Of a stretch of DNA of 64,000 nucleotides, positions 33,020 through 41,600 are shown piece by piece. Every line of letters begins with the position of its first letter. Position 1 is the first letter of the stretch. This stretch comes from Bacteroidia bacterium (lineage in GTDB: Bacteria > Bacteroidota > Bacteroidia > J057). Where the stretch lies: the NCBI GenBank assembly GCA_030430575.1, contig JAUIKF010000049.1, positions 1-64,000 on the forward strand, given 5' to 3'. A program made the translations under genes and the position numbers. Under the pieces are notes generated by a model. It saw only the letters and a list, made by a program, of their open reading frames with translations. It made no database searches and was not told where the DNA came from.

Positions 33020-35617
33020 ATGAAACCTTATCAACTCCTATTGACCTTATTTTCCCTGGTCTGTCTAGGGCAAAATGTAACAGCACAGTCTCCGACAGAT
33101 TCTCTTTGGGCGATTTGGAGCGATACAGCATTGGCCGATACCACGCGAATAAGGGCAATTCATTCCCTTGCTGAAAAATTTCAACGAAAAAATCCTGATA
33201 GCGTCATCGCCCTCACCAAACGACAATTCGCCCTGGCTCAAAAAAACAACTACACCAAATCGATGGTATCGGCCCTCCTTTTCCAAGGACGCGCATACTT
33301 CAGAATTTCAGCCTATGATAGTGCGCTAACTACCTTTAAAACAGCGATAGCACTTGTCGAAGACGCGGGTATAGAGGGAGAGCGGTACGATCTATATCTG
33401 GATGCAGGTACGCTTTATGGCGTGCGCGCTGAATATAAGGAGGCAGAGAAAATGCTATTAAAAGCCTTAGCAATTATCAAAAAGGAAGATCGGAAACATC
33501 CTGAAAAGCACCTGATGGAGACATCTGACATGGCTCAGTTTTACCTGACTTTTGGGACTTGTTATTATTTCCAAGGAGACTATACCAAGTGTCTGGATAA
33601 TTATCAAAAAGCGCTTTCAACCTCCCAGGCAATCAAAGATTCCATATTTATTGGCAGTTGTTATATCAATATTGGGAATATCTATAGAGACATCAAAAAA
33701 CCTGAAAAAGCCATAGAAAACTTCTCAAAAGGGGTAGATATATGCGAAATAATAGGCGAAAAACGGATATTGGGCAGTGGACTTGAAAATCTGGGAGCCA
33801 CCTACCTTCACATTCAGGATACAGCTAAGGCGCTGGCATATTTTACTCGGAGCTTACAGCTCAGCGAAGAAATGGGGAATAAGAGTCAAATGGGCGTCAC
33901 CTCCCGCTCACTGGGCGAAATATTTTTTGATCAAGGGAATTGGGAAAAAGCATTGAATTATTATACACAAAGCCTCACTATGGCAGAAGAGGCTGGAGAT
34001 AAACGAAACCTTGCTGTCACCTTGAGCAAAATGGGGTATGTATTTGTTCAAATGGGGAATTATGACCAGGCCATTTCATATGGGCTGAGGGCTCTGCCAA
34101 TCTCCCAGAAGGCAGGTATCATTGGAGATCAACAATTGACAAGCAAAATGTTGATGGAAGCCTATCAAGCCAAAGGGAAATATCAAGAAGCCTTTGATAT
34201 GTTTCGCCTGAATGTCGAATTGCGTGATAGCTTGACGCGCGAGGAGAATCAGCGGGCAGAAATCAACTTTGAATATCAACAGCGCGCGTTGCAAGACAGT
34301 CTGGAATTTGTGCAGCGAGAAGCGATCAAAGACCTTGAAATCAAAAACCAGCGGAACTTTTCTATCGGAATAGGGATAAGCCTCCTCATCGTTATCATTT
34401 TGGCTATCATCATTTTCAACCGCCTCCGCATTACCCGTCGCCAAAAAACAGAAATTGAGACGCAACGTCAGCGCGCGGAACGCTCTGAACAATACAAACA
34501 ACAGTTCCTGGCCAATATGAGCCACGAAATCCGTACGCCCATGAATGCCATCAATGGCATGACGGATATCTTGCTACGACGCGATCCACAGGACAGACAA
34601 CGATCCTATCTCGATGCGATCAAGGAATCCTCTAAGTCCCTCCTCGTCATCCTCGATGACATACTCGACAGTGCAAAGATTGATGCTGGAAAAATCACCT
34701 TGGAGACCGTTCCTTTTTCCTTGATAAATGTCGTAGAAAATGTCCGTACCACCATGAACTTGAAGTCCGAAGAAAAAGGACTTCTGCTCAAGACAGACCT
34801 GCAAGAAGGCATCCCTCCGACCGTCATGGGCGACCCCACACGTCTGCGCCAGATTTTACTCAACTTGACCGGCAACGCCATCAAGTTCACCGAAAAAGGC
34901 TTAGTCACTATTCACCTGGAAACCCAAGAAATAGAAGAGGGGAAGGTAATGGCTACATTTTGCATATCGGATACAGGAATCGGAATCGGAGAAGACCGCC
35001 TAGAGAAGATCTTCGAGTCCTTCGAGCAGGCCTATTCCGATACGACAAGGAGGTTTGGGGGAACAGGCCTGGGCCTGAGTATTTCGAAAAAACTGACAGA
35101 AATACAGGATGGCAAAATCTGGGTAGAAAGTGAAAAAGGAAAAGGAAGCAAATTTTATGTGAGCATTCCGTTTGCCATAAGCACCCAGGAAATGGAAGCC
35201 TCAGTCCAGGCAGCCATTGCTGAAAGCGAACAAATTGCGAGTCAACTCAAAGGGATCAAAATCCTGCTGGCGGAAGACAATACCTTCAATGCGATTGTAG
35301 CACAGGAGGAGTTAGAAGACGCAATCGAAGATGCAGAAGTGGTGGTTGCGGAAAATGGCGCGATCGCGGTAGAACATATCGCCCACGGCGATTTTGACAT
35401 GGTACTCATGGATGTGCAAATGCCCGTGATGAACGGCTATGAAGCCACCGCAAAGATTCGCGCACTGAAGGACGACAAAGCCAATATTCCGATCATTGCG
35501 ATGACCGCCAATGTGATGGAAGATGAGATTGAAAGATGCTTTGCAGCAGGCATGAATGAATTTATCGGCAAACCATTTGAAGTGGATAAACTGCTGAGGA
35601 AGATTCAGTCCTTTTAA
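33020..35617 (+). CDS. TPR hybrid sensor histidine kinase (module 1)
   Basis: From ATG 33020 the protein is 865 aa. The order is: signal peptide (residues 1-23), periplasmic TPR repeats (~40-410, such as GTCYYFQGDYTKCLDNYQKA and ALNYYTQSLTMAEEAGDKRN), one membrane helix (~447-468) and a coiled coil. HisKA comes next, with phospho-His502 in FLANMSHEIRTPMNAINGM. HATPase_c follows (N box near 614, DTGIGIG near 650, FGGTGLGLSIS near 678). A C-terminal receiver holds Asp ~798 in VLMDVQMPVMNG and Lys in GKPFE. It should sense a periplasmic or surface signal through the TPRs and pass phosphate His-Asp to the HPt protein encoded 20 bp downstream, then to the divergent LytTR regulator. Confidence 0.95.
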   Translation: MKPYQLLLTLFSLVCLGQNVTAQSPTDSLWAIWSDTALADTTRIRAIHSLAEKFQRKNPDSVIALTKRQFALAQKNNYTKSMVSALLFQGRAYFRISAYDSALTTFKTAIALVEDAGIEGERYDLYLDAGTLYGVRAEYKEAEKMLLKALAIIKKEDRKHPEKHLMETSDMAQFYLTFGTCYYFQGDYTKCLDNYQKALSTSQAIKDSIFIGSCYINIGNIYRDIKKPEKAIENFSKGVDICEIIGEKRILGSGLENLGATYLHIQDTAKALAYFTRSLQLSEEMGNKSQMGVTSRSLGEIFFDQGNWEKALNYYTQSLTMAEEAGDKRNLAVTLSKMGYVFVQMGNYDQAISYGLRALPISQKAGIIGDQQLTSKMLMEAYQAKGKYQEAFDMFRLNVELRDSLTREENQRAEINFEYQQRALQDSLEFVQREAIKDLEIKNQRNFSIGIGISLLIVIILAIIIFNRLRITRRQKTEIETQRQRAERSEQYKQQFLANMSHEIRTPMNAINGMTDILLRRDPQDRQRSYLDAIKESSKSLLVILDDILDSAKIDAGKITLETVPFSLINVVENVRTTMNLKSEEKGLLLKTDLQEGIPPTVMGDPTRLRQILLNLTGNAIKFTEKGLVTIHLETQEIEEGKVMATFCISDTGIGIGEDRLEKIFESFEQAYSDTTRRFGGTGLGLSISKKLTEIQDGKIWVESEKGKGSKFYVSIPFAISTQEMEASVQAAIAESEQIASQLKGIKILLAEDNTFNAIVAQEELEDAIEDAEVVVAENGAIAVEHIAHGDFDMVLMDVQMPVMNGYEATAKIRALKDDKANIPIIAMTANVMEDEIERCFAAGMNEFIGKPFEVDKLLRKIQSF

Positions 35618-35637
35618 CCTTAAAAACTACCCTACCC

Positions 35638-35973
35638 ATGATTGATTTATCCTTTTTACACAAGTTCACAAAAGGAAATGAGACCAAGATGAAACGGTAT
35701 ATTAAATTATACCTTTCGGTAGCCCCTGAGATGCTCCAGAAGATGGGACAAAATATCCAACAGCAAGATTGGAAAGGCCTGGCGGTAAATGCCCATTCCT
35801 TCAAATCCCAAGTAGAATACATGGGCATTCATGCCTTAAAAGCGGTATTGATCAATCTGGAAAAATCTGCGAAATCGGGGGAACCTCAACATGTGGTTCC
35901 CCTTTTTAAAGAAGTCATTCAACTGCATCAGCAGGCGAAAGAATTGTTAAAGAGAGAATTAGCGACTTTGTGA
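35638..35973 (+). CDS. Free HPt phosphotransfer protein (module 1)
   Basis: The 111-aa all-helical protein has an HPt-type centre, AHSFKSQVEYMGIHAL at residues ~51-66, with the phospho-His followed by Lys three residues on and Gly near +10. It should take phosphate from the receiver of the hybrid kinase and give it to the LytTR regulator. The gene starts 20 bp after the kinase stop and is clearly in the same transcript. Length is normal for an HPt module. Its neighbour to the right is convergent. Confidence 0.88.
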   Translation: MIDLSFLHKFTKGNETKMKRYIKLYLSVAPEMLQKMGQNIQQQDWKGLAVNAHSFKSQVEYMGIHALKAVLINLEKSAKSGEPQHVVPLFKEVIQLHQQAKELLKRELATL

Positions 35974-35979
35974 CATGAT

Positions 35980-38019
35980 TTATTTTTTGATCACCTTCAC
36001 GAGTTTGCGCTCGGTCGCTGTCTTCGCCTCCAAGAAGTAAATGCCTGCGGCTATTTCGCTGGTGTTGATCGCCACTGTAGAGCCGTTGGATTCCAACGGC
36101 TCTACCGTGGCGATCACACGTCCTGTCATATCCAGCAACCTCACGGTCGCGTCACCGCCTGCCACCCCTTCCAGGCGGTAGCTTAGCTGATCCATAAAAG
36201 GATTGGGATAGGCCGTCAGTGTGAGGTCCACCATTTGAGGGGCAGTAAGCCGTGGCGGAGGAGGTGTAGGAACCACCCCATTGAGGGAGAAATTGTCATA
36301 GGAGAATACCTTCTTGCCGCCGCCAGCGCCTTTGCTAGTGGCCAGACCAGCCTCATACCGGCAAGGATAGTCAAAGGTAGTCGAACCTACATATTCCCAC
36401 ACAGTGCCCTGACGGGAATAATAGGCAATAACGTTATTGCCGGTGCGTGTCAGGCGCAGCCAGGAATTGAGCCTTCTGTTAGCCGACCTGGTGGCGACGG
36501 TGAGGGTAGGGCCATTCTCATTCGCTCTCCGAATGAGCTTTATGCCCTTTTGGCCATTGATGATAAGGGCGACATGGGGCGCGCCTGGGCCGAGGTGCTC
36601 ACGCAGCATCAGGCCAGCCTGACGGCTGCTATTATTTTGGATGCCAGTCACACGGACAATAAGATCTACATCGCCAACTGGATCAAAGCTATCAAAGTGA
36701 AAGCCATCGGCTGTTCCTTTGATGCCTTTGCCAGCGGTAGTCACGGTATAGGCACCTGGAGCGCCATTTACCGTATTGCCTACTTGCCCACTTACATCAC
36801 CGATGTCTGAGCTGGAATAGCCTTGTGGCATTGGGTCAACGGGCATTTCATAGGACCCTAAATTGTATTGACAGCGCACATTCCCGCAAATGTCATCTGT
36901 AGGAATATCTCCCCCAGGAGGCGTCCCATTTCCAAGCGCATCACTTCCTGAGAGCGGCTCAAAATAAGACTGCTCGCCACACGTAGCGACAGCCGCCAGA
37001 TTGGGGTCGGAGGTATACGTAGGCGTAGCACTACACCCATCACAATCTTCCACCAAACTGGTGGTGATGGTCATCGCTCCGCCTGATTCATCATAAATAT
37101 CATCCCCACTAGTGGGAAAGGCTGCCCCCGTATTATTGGCCACAATGGTATTGGTCAGGGTGAGCATGCCGAACGTACCAAATCCCCGAGCAATTCCTCC
37201 TCCTGACCGTTGGAGAGAGCTGATAAGTTTATTGTCTACAATGGTACAATTGATAAATTCAAATGAACTCCCCCTCCCATCCAGAAAAACCCCACCTCCT
37301 ACAGCTGATATCCTGTCGCCTCCAACTGTGTTATTATAAATCGTGCAATTGATCCATTGGGCTACAGAACCAGGTTCTTCTGCAGATACGCCCCCTGCAA
37401 ACGCCTCTGCTGTATTGCCAGAAATAGTACAGCGAATCAGTTTGAAATCGTCTGCTCCTCTATTGTTAATTCCTCCTCCAAAGTTATCTGATTCATTATC
37501 ACTGATCACACAATCTATAAAATGCACCTTACCTTTGTCGCCATCTATGTATACTCCCCCCCCATCACCTTCTGTTTCATTGTTTGAGATGCTCACCCGC
37601 TCAAAGGAGATATCCGTAGAACTAGAACAAAAAATATTCACCCCTCCACCAAGAAACGCGGGAGATGATCCACCAGTTCTGGCATTTCCATGCCGAATCG
37701 TAAGGTCCTGAAAGAGGACTGTAAGGCCTGGATTGACCATAAACACCCCGTCATCAGCCGCTGCCCGAGTGGCTGCAGCCTGTACGATGGTAGCGTTTTG
37801 GCCTTGCCCCTGGATCGTCAGGTTTTTGTCGACGAGAATGTCATCTTCTGTGTGGACAGCGTCCAGAATATCGATCACATCTCCTGAACTGGCAGCATTG
37901 ATGGCGGCTTGAATCGTGGTGTGGTCACAGCCCGAAGCACACACAGTGAGCGTCGCTGCGGAAAGAGAAAAACTAATACATGAGACAAGCGTGAGGAGTA
38001 TAAGTCCTATTTTTTTCAT
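35980..38019 (-). CDS. T9SS-secreted right-handed beta-helix protein
   Basis: The 679-aa protein has a signal peptide (residues 1-21). A right-handed parallel beta-helix of the 'choice-of-anchor Q' kind follows (~25-385: TIQAAINAASSGDVIDI, ISNNETEGDGGGVYIDG, GGINNRGADDFKLIRCTISG, NTIVANNT). A concanavalin/DUF1349-like module lies at ~405-590 (GFHFDSFDPVGDVDLIVRV, RQAGLMLREHLGPGAPHVAL). A Por sorting domain ends the chain (~600-679: YPNPFMDQLSYRL ... GIYFLEAKTATERKLVKVIK). The pre-sorting module is shared with the four RCC1 proteins and the protease in this window. A 51-nt near-perfect palindrome lies inside the sorting-domain code (36066-36116). It is probably a surface protein that binds or cleaves polysaccharide. 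Confidence 0.87.
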   Translation of the reverse strand: MKKIGLILLTLVSCISFSLSAATLTVCASGCDHTTIQAAINAASSGDVIDILDAVHTEDDILVDKNLTIQGQGQNATIVQAAATRAAADDGVFMVNPGLTVLFQDLTIRHGNARTGGSSPAFLGGGVNIFCSSSTDISFERVSISNNETEGDGGGVYIDGDKGKVHFIDCVISDNESDNFGGGINNRGADDFKLIRCTISGNTAEAFAGGVSAEEPGSVAQWINCTIYNNTVGGDRISAVGGGVFLDGRGSSFEFINCTIVDNKLISSLQRSGGGIARGFGTFGMLTLTNTIVANNTGAAFPTSGDDIYDESGGAMTITTSLVEDCDGCSATPTYTSDPNLAAVATCGEQSYFEPLSGSDALGNGTPPGGDIPTDDICGNVRCQYNLGSYEMPVDPMPQGYSSSDIGDVSGQVGNTVNGAPGAYTVTTAGKGIKGTADGFHFDSFDPVGDVDLIVRVTGIQNNSSRQAGLMLREHLGPGAPHVALIINGQKGIKLIRRANENGPTLTVATRSANRRLNSWLRLTRTGNNVIAYYSRQGTVWEYVGSTTFDYPCRYEAGLATSKGAGGGKKVFSYDNFSLNGVVPTPPPPRLTAPQMVDLTLTAYPNPFMDQLSYRLEGVAGGDATVRLLDMTGRVIATVEPLESNGSTVAINTSEIAAGIYFLEAKTATERKLVKVIKK
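36066..36116. repeat. 51-nt palindrome inside sorting-domain code
   Basis: The sequence is self-complementary over 51 nt with one mismatch (arms tagagccgttgga / tccaacggctcta plus flanks). It encodes the VEPLESNGSTVAIN region of the Por domain. The gene at 57359-61168 has a different-sequence palindrome of the same length at the equivalent place (57445-57495). Confidence 0.9.
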
Positions 38020-38206
38020 AGGGTAAAGAGGGTTTGTGAGTCTTTTTTGTGGATAAAATGGGGGTTCTAAATTAAAGCGGACAAGATACGATTTGTCGGA
38101 GTTTTAGCCAAATATCTTCAGGTTCAATTCGACATTTTTGTGTCATTTTGTATAAATTTTGGATAAGGAAATGTATATTGAGATGAATGGTTTGGGTGCA
38201 AAAGGA

Positions 38207-38228
38207 GAAACCGCCCGAAGGCGGTTTC
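38207..38228 (-). terminator. Terminator of the RCC1 gene at 38295
   Basis: GAAACCGCC-cgaa-GGCGGTTTC forms a strong GC hairpin, followed on the minus strand by a pyrimidine-rich tail. Equivalent hairpins end the next two RCC1 genes (41513-41532, 48076-48099). Confidence 0.75.
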
Positions 38229-38237
38229 ATTTTGTAA

Positions 38238-38275
38238 TTGGGGTAGGGTCACGACATGTCGTGACCCTACCCCAA
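38238..38275. repeat. 38-bp perfect palindrome downstream of RCC1 gene
   Basis: TTGGGGTAGGGTCACGACA and its complement form a perfect 38-bp palindrome between the stop codon of the 38295 gene and its terminator. The same palindrome, extended to 50 bp, follows the neighbouring RCC1 gene (41538-41587). Confidence 0.9.
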
Positions 38276-38294
38276 ATTACATTTCAAAAACGAT

Positions 38295-41294
38295 TTATCG
38301 TTTCACTACTTTCAGCGAAGCACGCTGCACGCCAGCGCTCACCTCAAGCAGGTAATTTCCTGCGGGTAAATGCTCCAGCGAGATGCGCTGCTCGATCTTG
38401 CCTTCGGCAGAAGCCCCGGTCTCATAGCCATATACCCTTTGGCCCAGCATATTGGAAAGCCTGACTTTGTAGGTTTCTCCTGGTAGCGCGTTGGAGACAT
38501 CGATAAAGAGGTCTTCACTAAACGGATTAGGATATGCCTTGAGTCGTAAATCCGTGCTCATGGCATTTTCGCCCAGCCTAGCGGCAATGCCGTTGATGGA
38601 GATGTTGTCAAAGGTCGCTTGACCTGAAGGGCCAGAAGTGGTGCTGAAAAGTACCAGATAAAGCGGACTGCTAAGCAGGTTCGGGCAAGCCATGAGTTGC
38701 GACCAGTTAACACCATCTGCGGAGATATAACCAGTGATCGTGCCTCCCAAACGGTATAGGCGTAGCCAATAAGGCTTGGTGACAGCTGTGCCTGAAGTGC
38801 TCATGGGGAATCCCCCTGTACCTGCACGCATGGTCATCATCGGCACACTGGTGCCTGTCAGCAGCATGGTCGCATGTTTGGCATTGCTAGCGAGACTCTG
38901 GCGCATCATGATGCCCGCTTGATCGTAGTAGCCATTACCCGCAGGGGTGACGTGTGCGCGGAAGTCGATAGCCTGATCCGAGTTAGGAATGGTAATCCCA
39001 CAGAAGTTATCTGCGTTCAGGTTCACATTTCCACCAGCCGACTGGATGGTGAGGCTTTGAGCCGTAGGGTCATAGTTGGTGTGGCAGCCGTTGCCATTGC
39101 CAACGCTGTTGTTGGACCAACCATTGGGCGCGGGGGTTCCAGCTTCTTGCACGGTCACGTCAAAATCACAATGTCCTACATTATTGGCCTTATCTGTGGC
39201 GGTCCAGTTGAAGGTCGTCACACCAACGGCGCAGAAACTACCGCTCAGCGGAAAGCCTGAGATCGTGATTTTGTTGGGTGAATTACAGTTATCTGTGGCT
39301 GTGAGCGCGGGAAAGGTGAAATAGTTGCCTCCGCTATAGGCTGGCACAATAATGGTTGAATCATCGGGGCAGTTACCGAAGACTGGTGCTTCGCGGTCGC
39401 GAATCTTGATGTGATAGCTGCATGTGCTGCTATTGCCAGAGGCGTCTGTGGCCGTCCAGGTCACCAAGGTTTTTCCTTTGGAGAAAACGGCTCCATCCAA
39501 GCTGTTGGATTGGGTGTAGTCATTGATAACTGTAGGCAATTGACAATTGTCAGTAACTATCGGGTCTAAGTCATTTCCAATAGCCAGGTGGTCACACATC
39601 CCTTGGTCCGTGTTCCTTATGACATTCCCTATTGGACAAGCGATGGCAGGGCCTTCGGTATCATTCACCGTGATGGTGAAGCTGCAGGAGGCAGAATTAC
39701 CCGCAGCATCAGTGACGGTGTACGTCTCTGTGTTTACCCCGAGGGTGAAGGTGCCGCCATTGCCCAGACCATTGGTCAATGCTGTAGTTGCACCTGCAAA
39801 ATTATCTGTTCCGACAGGGACGGTATAGTTGACAACTGCGGAGCAGTTGCCGGGATCATTGGGCTGGACAATGTCTTGAGGACAGGCAATGGTGGGAGCA
39901 GTGTTGTCACCAACTGTGACTGTAAACGAACAAGCGTTGGTATTCCCATTCACATCAAATGCTTCAAAAGAGAGGGTATTCCTACCAATAGGGAAATGAT
40001 AGTCTCCCTTTTGGATACCAATAGTATGACGGTAGCCAGCGAATATCTTTTCCCAGTCTGTACCCGTTCCTACTTGAACAGGGCTTCCCTGATCCGTATT
40101 GCTCCCTCCATCACCCAACTGCCCGTAGCGATCAAAGCCCCAAGCCCATAAACTGCCATCTTCCCGAATCCCATAGGATTGGTAACCGCCAGCGTCTATC
40201 GCTACCCAATTGGTGGCCGTGCCTATTTGGCTAGGGGAGCTTTGATTGACTTGGCCTGTACCATTTCCGAGTTGACCATATCGGTCGTTACCCCAAGCCC
40301 ATATCGTTCCATTGGCACGAAGTCCAAGCGAATGGGATCTGTCACTTTGTACCACCCCTGCTGCTGCTATCGCTACCCAGTCGGTTGCACTTCCTACTCT
40401 AGTAGGACTAGGTTTTGTAGAGGTATTGCCCAAGCCTAACTGACCAGAACCACCAAGGCCCCACGCCCAAAGGCTACCATCGTCTTGAATGCCAAATGAA
40501 TGGTAACCACCTGCGGATATTGCTACCCAATTGGTGGCGGTCCCTACCTGCTTAGGACTGTTTCGGTGGGGTTGACTGGGTCCATGTCCGAGTTGGCCGT
40601 GGGTATTATTGCCCCAGGACCATAAGGTCCCATCGGCCCTTAAAGCTAACACATGATAAACACCGGCAGATACTTTCACCCAATTGGTAGCGGTGCCTAT
40701 TTGTACGGGCCAATGTTGATTTGTATTACTTCCGCCATCTCCCAATTGCCCATATAAATCAGACCCCCAGGCCCTAAGGGTTCCGTCTTTACGGATACCA
40801 AGAGAAAATAAATTACCAGCAGCTACGTCAATCCATTCTATCCCAAGGGCTAAAGGGATAGGGCGATTTTTTTGAGGATTGGTCCCAGGCCCATCTCCTA
40901 TTTCACCACGAGAATCACTTCCCCATGCCCATAAAGAACCGTCCGTTTGAATTCCAAGTGAATGGGTAAATCCAGCTGCAATTGTCATCCAATTCGTAGC
41001 ACTCCCCACAGAGACAGGGCTATGTTGGTTAGCACTTCCTCCCCCAACGCCTAATCGGCCTCCGCTACCATTCCCCCATGCCCAAAGGCTTCTGGGGGGA
41101 GTGATCCCTACAGTTTGTTTGATCCCAATAAAGGCATCCGATGAAGTGGCGCAGAGATCGCTGGAGATCGTGGCCATACTTGCAGAAAGGTCTATCTCTA
41201 CCGTGAGATCAGGAAGACAAGTGATGTCTGGAGTCTGCGCAAAAAAGCTACTCCAAGCTAGGAGGCAAGTCAGAAGGCTAAATAATTTTTTCAT
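38295..41294 (-). CDS. T9SS protein with 7-blade RCC1 propeller nested in a HYR domain
   Basis: From ATG 41294 the protein is 999 aa with signal peptide (~1-20). A HYR domain opens (ITCLPDLTVEIDLSASMATI ... GIKQTVG) and is interrupted by seven RCC1 repeats (~residues 70-425; markers LWAWGN...GRLG to LWAWGF...GQLG). It then resumes with FPIGRNTLSFEAFDVNGNTN. Three more HYR-type domains follow (to ~720). Next are a DUF1349-like module (~722-905, with YYDQAGIMMRQSLA) and a Por sorting domain (906-999, YPNPFSEDLFIDV ... LLEVSAGVQRASLKVVK). RCC1 propellers bind proteins or nucleotides in eukaryotes; the ligand here is unknown. A subtype B site pair lies upstream (41467-41498). Confidence 0.92.
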   Translation of the reverse strand: MKKLFSLLTCLLAWSSFFAQTPDITCLPDLTVEIDLSASMATISSDLCATSSDAFIGIKQTVGITPPRSLWAWGNGSGGRLGVGGGSANQHSPVSVGSATNWMTIAAGFTHSLGIQTDGSLWAWGSDSRGEIGDGPGTNPQKNRPIPLALGIEWIDVAAGNLFSLGIRKDGTLRAWGSDLYGQLGDGGSNTNQHWPVQIGTATNWVKVSAGVYHVLALRADGTLWSWGNNTHGQLGHGPSQPHRNSPKQVGTATNWVAISAGGYHSFGIQDDGSLWAWGLGGSGQLGLGNTSTKPSPTRVGSATDWVAIAAAGVVQSDRSHSLGLRANGTIWAWGNDRYGQLGNGTGQVNQSSPSQIGTATNWVAIDAGGYQSYGIREDGSLWAWGFDRYGQLGDGGSNTDQGSPVQVGTGTDWEKIFAGYRHTIGIQKGDYHFPIGRNTLSFEAFDVNGNTNACSFTVTVGDNTAPTIACPQDIVQPNDPGNCSAVVNYTVPVGTDNFAGATTALTNGLGNGGTFTLGVNTETYTVTDAAGNSASCSFTITVNDTEGPAIACPIGNVIRNTDQGMCDHLAIGNDLDPIVTDNCQLPTVINDYTQSNSLDGAVFSKGKTLVTWTATDASGNSSTCSYHIKIRDREAPVFGNCPDDSTIIVPAYSGGNYFTFPALTATDNCNSPNKITISGFPLSGSFCAVGVTTFNWTATDKANNVGHCDFDVTVQEAGTPAPNGWSNNSVGNGNGCHTNYDPTAQSLTIQSAGGNVNLNADNFCGITIPNSDQAIDFRAHVTPAGNGYYDQAGIMMRQSLASNAKHATMLLTGTSVPMMTMRAGTGGFPMSTSGTAVTKPYWLRLYRLGGTITGYISADGVNWSQLMACPNLLSSPLYLVLFSTTSGPSGQATFDNISINGIAARLGENAMSTDLRLKAYPNPFSEDLFIDVSNALPGETYKVRLSNMLGQRVYGYETGASAEGKIEQRISLEHLPAGNYLLEVSAGVQRASLKVVKR

Positions 41295-41466
41295 TTTCTT
41301 GTTATTGAGCATGCACCTCACACGATCAAAATGGCCCGCGGTCCAGGTTACAGCAATCCCATCAAGCGATGGGGAATCACTAGCGCATTTTGACGAGGGT
41401 CAATTAGGTGTTATTGATTAATGATGCCTCAATATGGCAGGCGTTCCGCTTATCTCCTAGGATGAG

Positions 41467-41498
41467 TTATCTAGCGGTAGGGAGAGTTATCTAACGGT
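41467..41498 (-). promoter_or_regulatory. Putative LytTR binding site, subtype B, upstream of RCC1 gene
   Basis: TTATCTAGCGGT (41467-41478) and TTATCTAACGGT (41487-41498) are direct repeats 20 bp apart. Read on the minus strand they are ACCGCTAGATAA and ACCGTTAGATAA and point toward the gene starting at 41294 (173 bp away). Spacing and sequence match the pair at 32928-32959. The rest of the 306-bp gap 41295-41600 holds a terminator and a palindrome. Confidence 0.7.
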
Positions 41499-41512
41499 CG
41501 TTTGGTATAAAA

Positions 41513-41532
41513 AAACCGCCCAAAGGCGGTTT
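41513..41532 (-). terminator. Rho-independent terminator of the 2105-aa RCC1 gene
   Basis: AAACCGCC-caaa-GGCGGTTT, followed on the minus strand by a run of T residues, is a standard intrinsic terminator downstream of the stop at 41601. Confidence 0.85.
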
Positions 41533-41537
41533 CATTT

Positions 41538-41587
41538 TGTATTTTGGGGTAGGGTCACGACATGTCGTGACCCTACCCCAAAATACA
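41538..41587. repeat. 50-bp perfect palindrome
   Basis: The core TTGGGGTAGGGTCACGACA is the same as at 38238-38275, here self-complementary over 50 bp. It lies between the stop codon and the terminator of the 2105-aa protein gene. Confidence 0.92.
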
Positions 41588-41600
41588 TTTCAAAAACAAT